64,000 bases of DNA from Roseiarcus sp963833955 (GTDB lineage: Bacteria; Pseudomonadota; Alphaproteobacteria; Rhizobiales; Beijerinckiaceae), in the NCBI GenBank assembly GCA_963833955.1, contig CAWHZY010000018.1:62001-126000 (forward strand). Reading direction: 5' to 3'. Shown here piece by piece: positions 26,021 to 34,192 of this stretch. Below the pieces are notes generated by a model. The model made no database searches and had not been told where the DNA came from. It was given only the letters and a program-made list of their open reading frames with translations. The position numbers and the translations under genes were made by a program. How positions within the stretch are numbered: the stretch's first letter is position 1; each line of letters starts with the position of its first letter.

Positions 26021-26192
26021 CGTCATGGCCGGCTTGTCCCGGCCATCCACGAGTTTAGCCGGCGGAAGGTCGTGAATTGCGGCGGCCTTGTCGAGGCTAC
26101 GCGTCGTCAAGGCTACGTTTGGCCAGGTTCAAGGCCGGAAACGGTCTTCCGGCATTTCCACGTGGATGGCCGGGGCAAGCCCGGCCATGACG
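26021..26192. repeat. Palindromic intergenic repeat of the CGTCATGGCCGG type
   Basis: The left end CGTCATGGCCGGCTTGTCCC and right end GGCAAGCCCGGCCATGACG are inverted copies; inside, GGCCATCCACGAG and CACGTGGATGGCC are also complementary. The unit folds on itself over about 170 bases. This is a second family, distinct from the CGTCATTGCGAG type, and both are common between genes in Rhizobiales. It fills the dgt-argS gap. Confidence 0.7.
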
Positions 26193-26235
26193 CTGACGCG
26201 GCGCCCAGGCATTGGCTTTCCCCACGGTAGGATCC

Positions 26236-28011
26236 ATGAACGTTTTCGCCGACTTCCAGTCGCGCATCGCGAGCCTGCTCGAAAAGCGGATCGCGGCGGG
26301 CGAATTGCCGCGCGACCTCGATCTTGGCCGCTTCGTCGTCGAGCCGCCGCGCGAGGCGGCGCATGGCGACCTCTCGACCAACGCGGCGATGGTCTATGCG
26401 CGGGAAGCCAAGCTTGCGGGCTCGAATCCGCGCGCGCTCGCGGAACGGCTGGTCGCTGATCTCAAGCTTGAACCTGACGTGCAGAGCGCGGATGCGGCTG
26501 GGCCTGGTTTCATTAATATCGTCCTGAAGCCAGAGGTTTACGAGAAAGTCCTGAAGACAGTTCTCATTCATGGCCAGCTTTTCGGCGCCGGGGCGCCGAG
26601 CGAGGGAGGGCCGGTCAACGTCGAATATGTGAGCGCCAATCCGACCGGCCCCATGCATGTCGGCCACGCGCGCGGCGCGGTGTTTGGCGACGCCCTCTCG
26701 AGCCTGCTCATTTTCTCCGGCCGCGAGGCGACGCGCGAATATTACATCAACGACGCCGGCGGCCAGGTCGATGTGTTGGCGCGCTCCGCTTTCCTACGCT
26801 ACCGCGAGGCCTTGGGCGAAGACATCGGCTCGATCCCCGAGGGCCTCTATCCCGGCGACTATCTGAAGCCCGTCGGCGAGTATCTCGAGCGCGAATTTGG
26901 CGCGGGCCTCGTGAGCAAGCCCGAAGCGGAATGGTTGCCGATCGTGCGCAAGCGGGCCATCGTCGCCATGATGGCGATGATCCGCGAGGATCTCGCCGCG
27001 CTCAACATCACCCACGAAGTGTTCGCCTCCGAGCGCGCGCTGACTGGCGTCGACGGCGGTGAAGACCGGGTGCGCGAGACGATCGACTGGCTGCGGGCGA
27101 AGGGTCTCGTCTACCAGGGCCGTCTGCCGCCGCCCAAGGGCGCGCCCGCGGACGATTGGGAGGATCGCGAGCAGACTTTGTTCCGCTCGACCGGTTTCGG
27201 CGACGACGTCGACCGGCCGCTCGTCAAGTCCGATGGCGGATACACGTATTTCGCCAGCGATATCGCCTACCACAAGACCAAGATCGACCGGAATTTTCGC
27301 ACCCTCGTCGACGTGTGGGGCGCCGATCATGGCGGCTACGTCAAACGCATGCAGGCCGCGGTCGCCGCCTTGTCGGACGGCAAGGTGAAGCTCGAGGTGC
27401 GGCTCTGCCAGCTCGTGCGTCTCATGCGCGCCGGCGAGCCGGTCAAAATGTCGAAGCGTTCCGGCGAGTTCGTGACGCTGCGTGAGGTCGTGGATGAGGT
27501 CGGCGCGGACGCTGTCCGGTTCATGATGCTGATGCGCAAGAACGACGCGCCGCTCGATTTCGACCTGGCGAAGGTGATCGAGCAAAGCCAGGACAATCCG
27601 GTCTTCTACGTCCAGTACGCCCACGCTCGCGCCCGTAGCGTCCTGAGGCAGGGCAAGGCCGTCTTTGCGGACTTTGATCTGGACCAGAAGGCGCTCGCCC
27701 ACGCCGACTTCTCGCTTTTGACCGACGAGGGGGAGCGCGAGCTCATGCGAACCTTCGGGCAATATCCACGCGCTGTTCGTCAGGCGGCCGAGGCGCACGA
27801 GCCTCACCGGATCGCTTTTTTCGTCCATGATCTGGCGACGCGTTTTCATGCGCATTGGAATAGGGGGAAAGACGCGCCTCGTTTGCGGTTTGTTAACGAG
27901 AAAGAACGAAATTTGTCGTATGCGAGATTGGCTTTGGTCGCGGCCGTGAGCCTTGTTTTGGCCTCCGCATTGTCAATTTTGGGCGTTAGCGCGCCGGAGG
28001 AGATGCGGTAG
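26236..28011 (+). CDS. argS: Arginyl-tRNA synthetase
   Basis: A 591-residue class I aminoacyl-tRNA synthetase. The N-terminal Add-1 domain is followed by the HIGH-like signature HVGHARGAVFGDALS, the WGADHGGYVKRM segment, the KMSKRSGEFVTL signature and a C-terminal anticodon-binding DALR domain (NPVFYVQYAHARARSVLRQ, ARLALVAAVSLVLASALSIL). Full length, intact and essential. ATG 26236 follows a weak ribosome site. It heads the conserved argS - SPOR - nagZ order. Confidence 0.98.
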   Translation: MNVFADFQSRIASLLEKRIAAGELPRDLDLGRFVVEPPREAAHGDLSTNAAMVYAREAKLAGSNPRALAERLVADLKLEPDVQSADAAGPGFINIVLKPEVYEKVLKTVLIHGQLFGAGAPSEGGPVNVEYVSANPTGPMHVGHARGAVFGDALSSLLIFSGREATREYYINDAGGQVDVLARSAFLRYREALGEDIGSIPEGLYPGDYLKPVGEYLEREFGAGLVSKPEAEWLPIVRKRAIVAMMAMIREDLAALNITHEVFASERALTGVDGGEDRVRETIDWLRAKGLVYQGRLPPPKGAPADDWEDREQTLFRSTGFGDDVDRPLVKSDGGYTYFASDIAYHKTKIDRNFRTLVDVWGADHGGYVKRMQAAVAALSDGKVKLEVRLCQLVRLMRAGEPVKMSKRSGEFVTLREVVDEVGADAVRFMMLMRKNDAPLDFDLAKVIEQSQDNPVFYVQYAHARARSVLRQGKAVFADFDLDQKALAHADFSLLTDEGERELMRTFGQYPRAVRQAAEAHEPHRIAFFVHDLATRFHAHWNRGKDAPRLRFVNEKERNLSYARLALVAAVSLVLASALSILGVSAPEEMR

Positions 28012-28074
28012 CGGATTTGCTAGTAGGCGGCGCTCGACGCCCGCCTTAAGTGATCCGCGACGAGTGAGGGTGAC

Positions 28075-29541
28075 ATGAGTGCTTCCGGGTCACGGGCAAT
28101 GGACGAAATCAACCTCGACGAATTCGAGCGGCGATTGCGCGCCGCGGGCGCTCAACAGTCGCAGACCGAAGATCCGCTCGCGGAACTGTCGCGTCTGGTC
28201 GAATTTTCGCACATGGGCATCGCGAACGGCGAGACGGCTCCGGCGCGACGCGCCCCTGAGCCGGCTGCGCGCGCCGCGGCTTCGAGCACGAGCGAAACCG
28301 GGGCTCTCCGGCCATCGCTCGACGATGAGGTGGAGGAAATGGCGCCCGGCGCGTCCGAGGCCGATCGCGCGGCGCGGCGGGACTACGAGTTCGACGCCCA
28401 TCCTTCCGACAGCGCTTCCGCGGCGGATGCGGGGGAAACGCGCCGGCCCATGCGCTGGAAGATCGCCGTTTCCGCGCTCGCGCTTGCGGGCGTCGCGATG
28501 ATCGGCGGCGTCTTCGCGCTGAGAGGCGGCGTGCCGGGCCTGAAAAAGGACGCCCCGTTCATCGCGGCGGCGCAGGGGCCGACCAAGGTTGCGCCTCCCA
28601 GCGACCAGACGGTGACGACCTCCAGCGACGCCGGCGCCACCCTTCTTCACGACACCGGCAAGCCGGCCGCGGTCAAAGTCGTCAATTCCGAGGAGCAGCC
28701 CGTCGATTTGAACGCACAGGCGGCCGTGAACAACCCGCCTTCGGCGTCTGCGCCGGCCAATTCCTCGGCAGGCACGACGGACCCGGCGCTCGCGGCGATC
28801 ATCAATTCGCCGCTTGTCCCGCCGCAGGCCGCCGCGCCGCCGAAGGGGATGACATCGGATGAGTTCCCCGACCCGAAACCCGTGCGCACGATCTCGCTCA
28901 GGCCGGACGGAACGCCGATCGGCGTGGGCGCCCCCCCTGACGAGCCGGCAGGCAACGCGAATTCCGCGCCAGCGCCGGCGGCGCCGAGCGCTCCTCAGTC
29001 AACCAGTCCGGCGCCGAAGATGGCAAGCGACGCCGCTGGCGCGGCGCAGCCGTCGACGCCCAAGATCGACTTGCCGACCAAGCTGTCGCCGCCCAAGTCG
29101 GCTGCGCGCGTGGCGGTCGGGAAAATGGATACGACCGCGCCCGACGGGACGGCGCAGATCCCCCCTGGCGAAGCGCAAAACAGCGCTCCGGCGAAACCTG
29201 ACAAGGCCGCCAAGAAGCCGAAGGCCGGACAGGTCGTCGATGCGACCGAGACGACTGGCGCGATCGCGCCGCCTGTCGACGCCACCGCCGCGACCACGTC
29301 CGGCGGATGGTCGGTTCAACTGGCCGCTCCGAAATCCGAAGCGGAGGCAAAGAGCACGGCGGCGAAGTTGACCAGCAAGTACAGCGCTGAACTCAACGGG
29401 TCCGAAATCGGAGTGCACAAAGCGGAGGTCAGGGGCGAAACGATCTACCGCTTGCGCGTGAGCGGCCTGACCAAGGCGGACGCCGCGGCGATGTGCGCTC
29501 GCCTCAAAGGCGAGGGCGGACAGTGCTTCATCGCTAAGTAA
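28075..29541 (+). CDS. SPOR-domain inner-membrane protein
   Basis: A 488-residue bitopic protein. A cytoplasmic N-terminal region of about 120 residues rich in Ala/Glu/Asp is followed by one transmembrane helix (KIAVSALALAGVAMIGGVFAL, residues about 138-158). A long Pro/Ala-rich periplasmic linker leads to a C-terminal SPOR domain of about 75 residues (GGWSVQLAAPKSEAEAKSTA ... YRLRVSGLTKADAAAMC). SPOR domains bind denuded peptidoglycan at the septum. It lies between argS and nagZ, the usual order in Rhizobiales, and nagZ also acts on cell-wall fragments. Confidence 0.93.
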   Translation: MSASGSRAMDEINLDEFERRLRAAGAQQSQTEDPLAELSRLVEFSHMGIANGETAPARRAPEPAARAAASSTSETGALRPSLDDEVEEMAPGASEADRAARRDYEFDAHPSDSASAADAGETRRPMRWKIAVSALALAGVAMIGGVFALRGGVPGLKKDAPFIAAAQGPTKVAPPSDQTVTTSSDAGATLLHDTGKPAAVKVVNSEEQPVDLNAQAAVNNPPSASAPANSSAGTTDPALAAIINSPLVPPQAAAPPKGMTSDEFPDPKPVRTISLRPDGTPIGVGAPPDEPAGNANSAPAPAAPSAPQSTSPAPKMASDAAGAAQPSTPKIDLPTKLSPPKSAARVAVGKMDTTAPDGTAQIPPGEAQNSAPAKPDKAAKKPKAGQVVDATETTGAIAPPVDATAATTSGGWSVQLAAPKSEAEAKSTAAKLTSKYSAELNGSEIGVHKAEVRGETIYRLRVSGLTKADAAAMCARLKGEGGQCFIAK

Positions 29542-29596
29542 GCGAAGCGCGCCTGCTTTCGGGTCCGTCCGAGAGGCAGCTGTTCGGTCAGACCGG

Positions 29597-29730
29597 CGTC
29601 GTCATCGCGAGCCATAGGGCGTCGAAAGACGCCCGTCCTTCCGGACGGGCTATGGCGAAGCGATCCAGGGGAACGTAGGGCGCCCTGCGACTCTGGATCG
29701 CCGCGTCGCTTCGCTCCTCGCGATGACGAT
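29597..29730. repeat. Dispersed intergenic repeat of the CGTCATTGCGAG type
   Basis: Begins GTCGTCATCGCGAGCCATAG and ends CTCCTCGCGATGACGA, complementary ends. It contains GACGCCCGTCCTTCCGGACG, an internal perfect palindrome, and GCGATCCAGGGGAACGTAGG. A close copy is at 54378-54512 and a divergent one at 8584-8686. Confidence 0.75.
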
Positions 29731-29770
29731 TTGGGCCCGGAAGCATCTTGTAACTAGCGCGGAGCCGCCA

Positions 29771-30781
29771 ATGCCCAAGGCCTTCATCAGCGGCTGCGCG
29801 GGCCTTGCGCTGAACGACGAGGAGCGGGCCTTCCTGCGTCGGGAAGACCCTTGGGGCCTGATCCTCTTCAAGCGCAACATCGCCGACCGCGACCAGGTGC
29901 GTGCGCTGACGGATGCGTTCCGGGACAGCGTCGGCCGCGCCGACGCGCCGGTGTTGATCGATCAGGAGGGCGGCCGCGTCCAGCGCATGGCGCCCCCTCA
30001 TTGGCGCTCATATCCGGCCGCCGCCGCGATCGAGGCGGGTCTCGAGCCGTCCAGAGCCGAGGCAGCCGCACGTCTGGTCGCTCGCCTCATTGCGCATGAT
30101 CTCATCGAAGTCGGGATCACCATCGACTGCGCGCCGGTGCTCGATGTCGCGGGCGAGGGCATGCACAATGCGATCGGCTCGCGGGCCTTCTCGTCCCGAC
30201 CCGAACGCGTCGCGGCGATGGGCCGGGCGGTCGCCGAGGGCCTGCTCGCGGGCGGCGTCGCGCCGGTCATAAAGCACATGCCGGGACACGGCCGGGCGCG
30301 GGTGGACAGCCATCACGAATTGCCCGTTGTCGACGCCACGCTGAGCGAGCTCAAACACGATTTCGCGCCGTTTGCGGCGCTTAAAGACCTGCCGATGGCG
30401 ATGAGCGCGCATCTTCTCTACACGGCGATCGATCCCCGTCGTCCGGCGACGGCCTCGCCGATCGTGGTTAAGGAAATCATGCGCGGCGAGATCGGGTTCG
30501 ACGGGCTCATCATGAGCGACGACCTGTCGATGAAGGCGCTCGCCGGCTCGTTCGAGGAGCGCGCCGCCGCGGTGATCGAGGCGGGCCTCGACATCGTCCT
30601 GCACTGCAATGGCAATATGGAAGAGGGTCGCGCCGTCGCTTCCGCCACGCCTACGCTTTCCGGCGCGTCGCTGCGTCGCGCCAAAGCCGCCGCGGCCACG
30701 ATAAAGGCGCCGCAGCCTTTCGATGTCGAGCGCGGCGTGCGCGAGCTTGCCGCCATCAATGCCGAACTTGGCGTGGCTTAG
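29771..30781 (+). CDS. nagZ: Beta-N-acetylhexosaminidase NagZ (GH3)
   Basis: A 336-residue cytoplasmic glycosidase that removes N-acetylglucosamine from anhydromuropeptides in peptidoglycan recycling. Signature features: VLIDQEGGRVQRM, the substrate loop KHMPGHGRARVDSHHELP with the catalytic Asp/His pair, and the nucleophile Asp in LIMSDDLSMKALAG. ATG 29771 has GGAG 7 bases upstream. In relatives nagZ is followed by scpA-scpB; here those genes are 8 kb away on the other strand and a DNA methyltransferase follows. Confidence 0.95.
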   Translation: MPKAFISGCAGLALNDEERAFLRREDPWGLILFKRNIADRDQVRALTDAFRDSVGRADAPVLIDQEGGRVQRMAPPHWRSYPAAAAIEAGLEPSRAEAAARLVARLIAHDLIEVGITIDCAPVLDVAGEGMHNAIGSRAFSSRPERVAAMGRAVAEGLLAGGVAPVIKHMPGHGRARVDSHHELPVVDATLSELKHDFAPFAALKDLPMAMSAHLLYTAIDPRRPATASPIVVKEIMRGEIGFDGLIMSDDLSMKALAGSFEERAAAVIEAGLDIVLHCNGNMEEGRAVASATPTLSGASLRRAKAAAATIKAPQPFDVERGVRELAAINAELGVA

Positions 30782-30849
30782 AGCTGGCCTCCTCTGGCCT
30801 AAAGCAAGCGCGTTTGCGCGAATCATCGTTCGGCTTCAGCTTGTCGTCG

Positions 30850-32031
30850 ATGCGTGAAAGTCGGCTGACGTTCCTGGAATTCTTCGCTGGCGGAGGCATG
30901 GCCCGGGCCGGTCTCGGCAAGTCCTGGCGCTGCCTGTTCGCCAATGACTTCGATGCGATGAAGGTCGAGGCCTACGTCCGAAACTATGGCGACGCCGACA
31001 TCAGACATGAGGATGTCGCCAAGTTGATGTTGGACGATCTGCCGTCTGAACGAAGCGACCTCGCATGGGCGTCCTTTCCCTGCCAGGACCTCTCGCTCGC
31101 AGGGGAATATAGAGGTCTCGGCCGGGAGCGTGACGAGGCTCCCACTAGGTCGGGTACTTTCTGGCCATTCTGGAAGCTTATGCGCGGGCTCGCGGAGGCG
31201 GGACGCCCGCCGCGCACCATCGTTCTGGAGAACGTGTACGGTTGCCTGACATCGCACGCGGGAAAGGATTTCGCCGCCATCGGGTCGGCGCTTTCGGGTT
31301 CAGACTATCGGTTTGGCGCGATTGTCATCAACGCCTCTCGTTTTGTCCCGCAATCACGCCCGCGGGTGTTTTTCATCGCGATCGACAGGAACGAAGCGGC
31401 GCCGACCGGACTGGTTTCGAACGGCGCCGATCCCGAATGGCATCCCCGCGCGCTGGTCGACGCCTATGCCGGCCTGTCTCCATCCGCCAAAAAGCATTGG
31501 ATCTGGTGGAAGGCGCCGGCGCCGCGGGTCCGCAATACGCGTTTTGCCGATCTCATCGAGGACGAGCCGACCGGCGTTGATTGGCATTCGCCTGGCGAGA
31601 CGGACTATCTTCTCAGTCTCATGTCGCCCGTCAATCGAGCGAAGGTTGCGTCGGCCAGGTTGTCTGGAAAGCGAATGGTCGGAAGCGTGTATCGGCGCAC
31701 GCGACCCGACATGAATGGCGTGAAGCGCCAGCGGGCCGAAGTTCGGTTCGACGATCTCGCAGGATGCTTGCGCACGCCCGCGGGCGGCTCGTCCCGGCAG
31801 TCCATTCTCGTCATCGATGGCGAACGCGTTCGCTCCCGTCTTCTCTCGCCACGCGAGGCCGCGAGGTTGATGGGCTTGGACGATAATTATCGTCTTCCCG
31901 AGCGCTACAACGACGCTTATCACGTGTGCGGAGACGGCGTGTGCGTGCCCGTGGTCCGCCACATTGCGGAGACGGTCCTCGAGCCGATCCTCGCGGCAAA
32001 TCGCCTGAAAGCAGCAGTGGCGGCGGAATGA
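30850..32031 (+). CDS. DNA (cytosine-5) methyltransferase without restriction partner
   Basis: A 393-residue C5-methyltransferase. Motif I is FLEFFAGGGMARAGLG, motif IV with the catalytic Cys is SFPCQDLSLAGEYRG, motif VI is LENVYG, motif VIII is QSRPRVFFIA. Motifs IX and X are near LRTPAGGSSRQ, LSPREAARLMGLD and GDGVCVPVV. All catalytic elements are intact. The variable region between VIII and IX, which sets the target, is about 120 residues. No endonuclease or Vsr gene is adjacent, so it is orphan, with either a regulatory or a protective role. ATG 30850 begins just before motif I; ATG 30814 is possible. Confidence 0.92.
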   Translation: MRESRLTFLEFFAGGGMARAGLGKSWRCLFANDFDAMKVEAYVRNYGDADIRHEDVAKLMLDDLPSERSDLAWASFPCQDLSLAGEYRGLGRERDEAPTRSGTFWPFWKLMRGLAEAGRPPRTIVLENVYGCLTSHAGKDFAAIGSALSGSDYRFGAIVINASRFVPQSRPRVFFIAIDRNEAAPTGLVSNGADPEWHPRALVDAYAGLSPSAKKHWIWWKAPAPRVRNTRFADLIEDEPTGVDWHSPGETDYLLSLMSPVNRAKVASARLSGKRMVGSVYRRTRPDMNGVKRQRAEVRFDDLAGCLRTPAGGSSRQSILVIDGERVRSRLLSPREAARLMGLDDNYRLPERYNDAYHVCGDGVCVPVVRHIAETVLEPILAANRLKAAVAAE

Positions 32032-32057
32032 CGCCGCGATGGCCGCCGCGTTGCGGA

Positions 32058-33428
32058 TCACGCGGCGTCCTGAGTGACGCGATTGCGGCCGGCCGACTTC
32101 GATAGATAAAGCGCCCGGTCCGCTCGACGATAAAGCTCGGCGGAATCCCAGTCCTCCCGCCATTCGGCGAGACCAATCGAAACTGTGATCGACACGGAGC
32201 CGGCGGCGCCGTCGACCGGGAATTCGCGGCGCTCTGTCGTCCGGCGCGCGCGTTCCGCGATCCGCGCCGCTTCGGCAGCATCGGCGCCCGGCATCACGAC
32301 GACGAATTCCTCTCCGCCCAGGCGGCAGATGAGGTCGCCGCTCCGAACCGTCTCTTGCAGCTGAGCGCCGAAGCCCTTGAGCACGCGATCGCCGACATCG
32401 TGGCCATGGGTGTCGTTGACGCGCTTGAAATGGTCGATGTCGAGAACCATCATGGTCAGCGCCGCGCTTCTTTCGCGTGCGGTTTCGATCATCGCCGGCA
32501 GGCGGCGCTCGAGCGAGCGGCGATTGTTGAGCCCGGTGAGCGAATCGTAAAGCGCCATCTCGATCGATTGCTGCACGGACTGGCGCAGTCGATCCGCATA
32601 GAGCTTCTGACGGATGTTTGTCCTGACCCGCGCCAGGAGCTCGTTTCGGTCGATCGGGCGCGTGAGATAGTCGTTGGCGCCGAGCTCGAGCCCGCGAAGC
32701 ACCTTCGGGCGATCGTCCGGATCGGCGATGAGCAAGATCGGCAGATTGCGCGTGCGCTCGTGCGAGCGGGCCTGGCTGCACAGCCTCAAGCCGTCGAACG
32801 CGCCGGAGCCTAGGCTGACGATCATGAGGTCGATTGGCTCTTCGCGCGCCGCGATCAGCGCCTCGCCCGGCTCCTCGGCGAGGATGACGTGATGATACGG
32901 GCTCAGCGCGCCAGCGATGCGCTCACGCGAATTTCGCTGTTCGTCCACGAGCAGCAGTCGCCCTCGCTCCGGCGCCTCCAGATTCAGGGCTTCGGCAGCC
33001 GCTGAGGTTCCCGCTTCCCCACTATGGGCGGCGCGGCTGCGCAGCTCGTCGATCGAAAACTTGAGCCGAGTGAGCGAGCGAACGCGCGCGATCAGCGCGA
33101 TTTCGTCGACGGGCTTGGTCAGGAAATCGTCAGCGCCGGATTCGAGACCGCGCATGCGGTCGGCTGGCCGGTCGAACGCAGTCAGGAGAACGATCGGCAG
33201 ATGAGCGGTGTCCGGCGCGGCTCGAAGCCGTCGGCAAACCTCGAAACCGTCCATGCCCGGCATCTTCACATCGAGAAGAACGATGTCGCACCCGCCCTGT
33301 GCGCAGATGGCGAGCGCATCGGGGCCGTTCGCCGCCGCCAGCACCTCGAAATATTCGAGGCTCAGTCTCGTCTGGAGCAGTTTGCGGTTGGACCGGACGT
33401 CGTCAACGACCAGCACGCGAGCCGTCAT
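32058..33428 (-). CDS. pleD: PleD-type diguanylate cyclase response regulator
   Basis: A 456-residue REC-REC-GGDEF protein. Receiver 1 has the phospho-acceptor Asp in IVLLDVKMPGMDGF and Lys in FLTKPVDE. Receiver 2 (about 155-270) lacks an Asp at the matching place (IVSLGSGAFDG), so it is an adaptor. The GGDEF domain has the active site RLGGEEFVVV and the inhibitory RxxD site (RSGD) five residues before it, so it should make c-di-GMP under product control. In Caulobacter PleD drives the swarmer-to-stalked transition. Its ATG overlaps the divK stop by 4 bases, so the two form one operon. Confidence 0.95.
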   Translation of the reverse strand: MTARVLVVDDVRSNRKLLQTRLSLEYFEVLAAANGPDALAICAQGGCDIVLLDVKMPGMDGFEVCRRLRAAPDTAHLPIVLLTAFDRPADRMRGLESGADDFLTKPVDEIALIARVRSLTRLKFSIDELRSRAAHSGEAGTSAAAEALNLEAPERGRLLLVDEQRNSRERIAGALSPYHHVILAEEPGEALIAAREEPIDLMIVSLGSGAFDGLRLCSQARSHERTRNLPILLIADPDDRPKVLRGLELGANDYLTRPIDRNELLARVRTNIRQKLYADRLRQSVQQSIEMALYDSLTGLNNRRSLERRLPAMIETARERSAALTMMVLDIDHFKRVNDTHGHDVGDRVLKGFGAQLQETVRSGDLICRLGGEEFVVVMPGADAAEAARIAERARRTTERREFPVDGAAGSVSITVSIGLAEWREDWDSAELYRRADRALYLSKSAGRNRVTQDAA

Positions 33429-33805
33429 TCGGTCGCCCCGGGCCCAAGGAAGTGGTCGATCGTCTCAAAAAATTTGGCGACCGATATCGGCTTGGAGAGA
33501 TAGGCCTCGCAACCACCCTGCCGGATTTTTTCCTCGTCGCCCTTCATCGCGAAGGCCGTAACGGCGACGACCGGTATCCCCTTGAGCTCCTCGTCATCCT
33601 TCAGCCATTGCGTGACTTCGAGGCCGGAAACCTCGGGCAGCTGAATGTCCATGAGGATCAGGTCGGGCCGGTGCTTGCGCGCCAGATCGACCGCCTCGAT
33701 GCCGTTGCGCGTCTGCACAATTCGGTGCCCGCGGGTCTCGACGAGGTCGTTGAACAGCTTCATGTTGAGTTCGTTATCCTCAACAATGAGCACGGTCTTG
33801 GCCAT
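33425..33805 (-). CDS. divK: Single-domain response regulator DivK
   Basis: A 126-residue receiver: VLIVEDNELNMKLFNDL, phospho-acceptor Asp in LILMDIQLPEVSGLEV, Thr in VAVTAFAMKGDE and Lys in YLSKPISVAKF. It is essentially a canonical DivK, the cell-cycle regulator that acts through DivJ, PleC and DivL. ATG 33805 gives the usual start; the frame is open four codons upstream. It overlaps pleD by 4 bases and is divergent from the DUF3572 gene. Confidence 0.96.
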   Translation of the reverse strand: MAKTVLIVEDNELNMKLFNDLVETRGHRIVQTRNGIEAVDLARKHRPDLILMDIQLPEVSGLEVTQWLKDDEELKGIPVVAVTAFAMKGDEEKIRQGGCEAYLSKPISVAKFFETIDHFLGPGATE

Positions 33806-33886
33806 CGGGCGTTCCATGGAGGGTGAATTCGGCCGGCGCGCCGGGTAAGATTAGCCGCAACACATTGACGAAAGGCGAATCGGACT

Positions 33887-34192
33887 ATGCGCGATTCCTT
33901 GAAAAAGATGCAATCCGCAAGTGTAGAGTCCGCCCGATCTCTTGCGGTGAGCGCGCTCACCTTCATTGCCGTCGATCCCGACCGGCTGAATCGATTCCTC
34001 GGAATAACCGGACTGGGCCCCGATAATCTTCGAACTTCGGCCGCCGACCCGGCGTTTCTGGGCTCGGTGCTCGACTATCTGGTCGCCGACGAAAGGCTGC
34101 TGGTTGAATTTGCGGCCGACGCCGGTCTCCAGCCCGAGGCGGTTTCGCGGGCGCATGAGGCTCTCCGCAACTCTCATGAGAGCGAGACCTGA
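33887..34192 (+). CDS. DUF3572 family protein
   Basis: A 101-residue helical protein with the family core ALTFIAVDPDRLNRFLGITG, then LRTSAADPAFLGSVLDYLV and ADERLLVEFAADAGL. The function is unknown; the family is restricted to alphaproteobacteria and usually lies between divK and dinB, as here. Its stop codon shares one base with the dinB start, so the two are probably co-translated. Confidence 0.9.
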   Translation: MRDSLKKMQSASVESARSLAVSALTFIAVDPDRLNRFLGITGLGPDNLRTSAADPAFLGSVLDYLVADERLLVEFAADAGLQPEAVSRAHEALRNSHESET

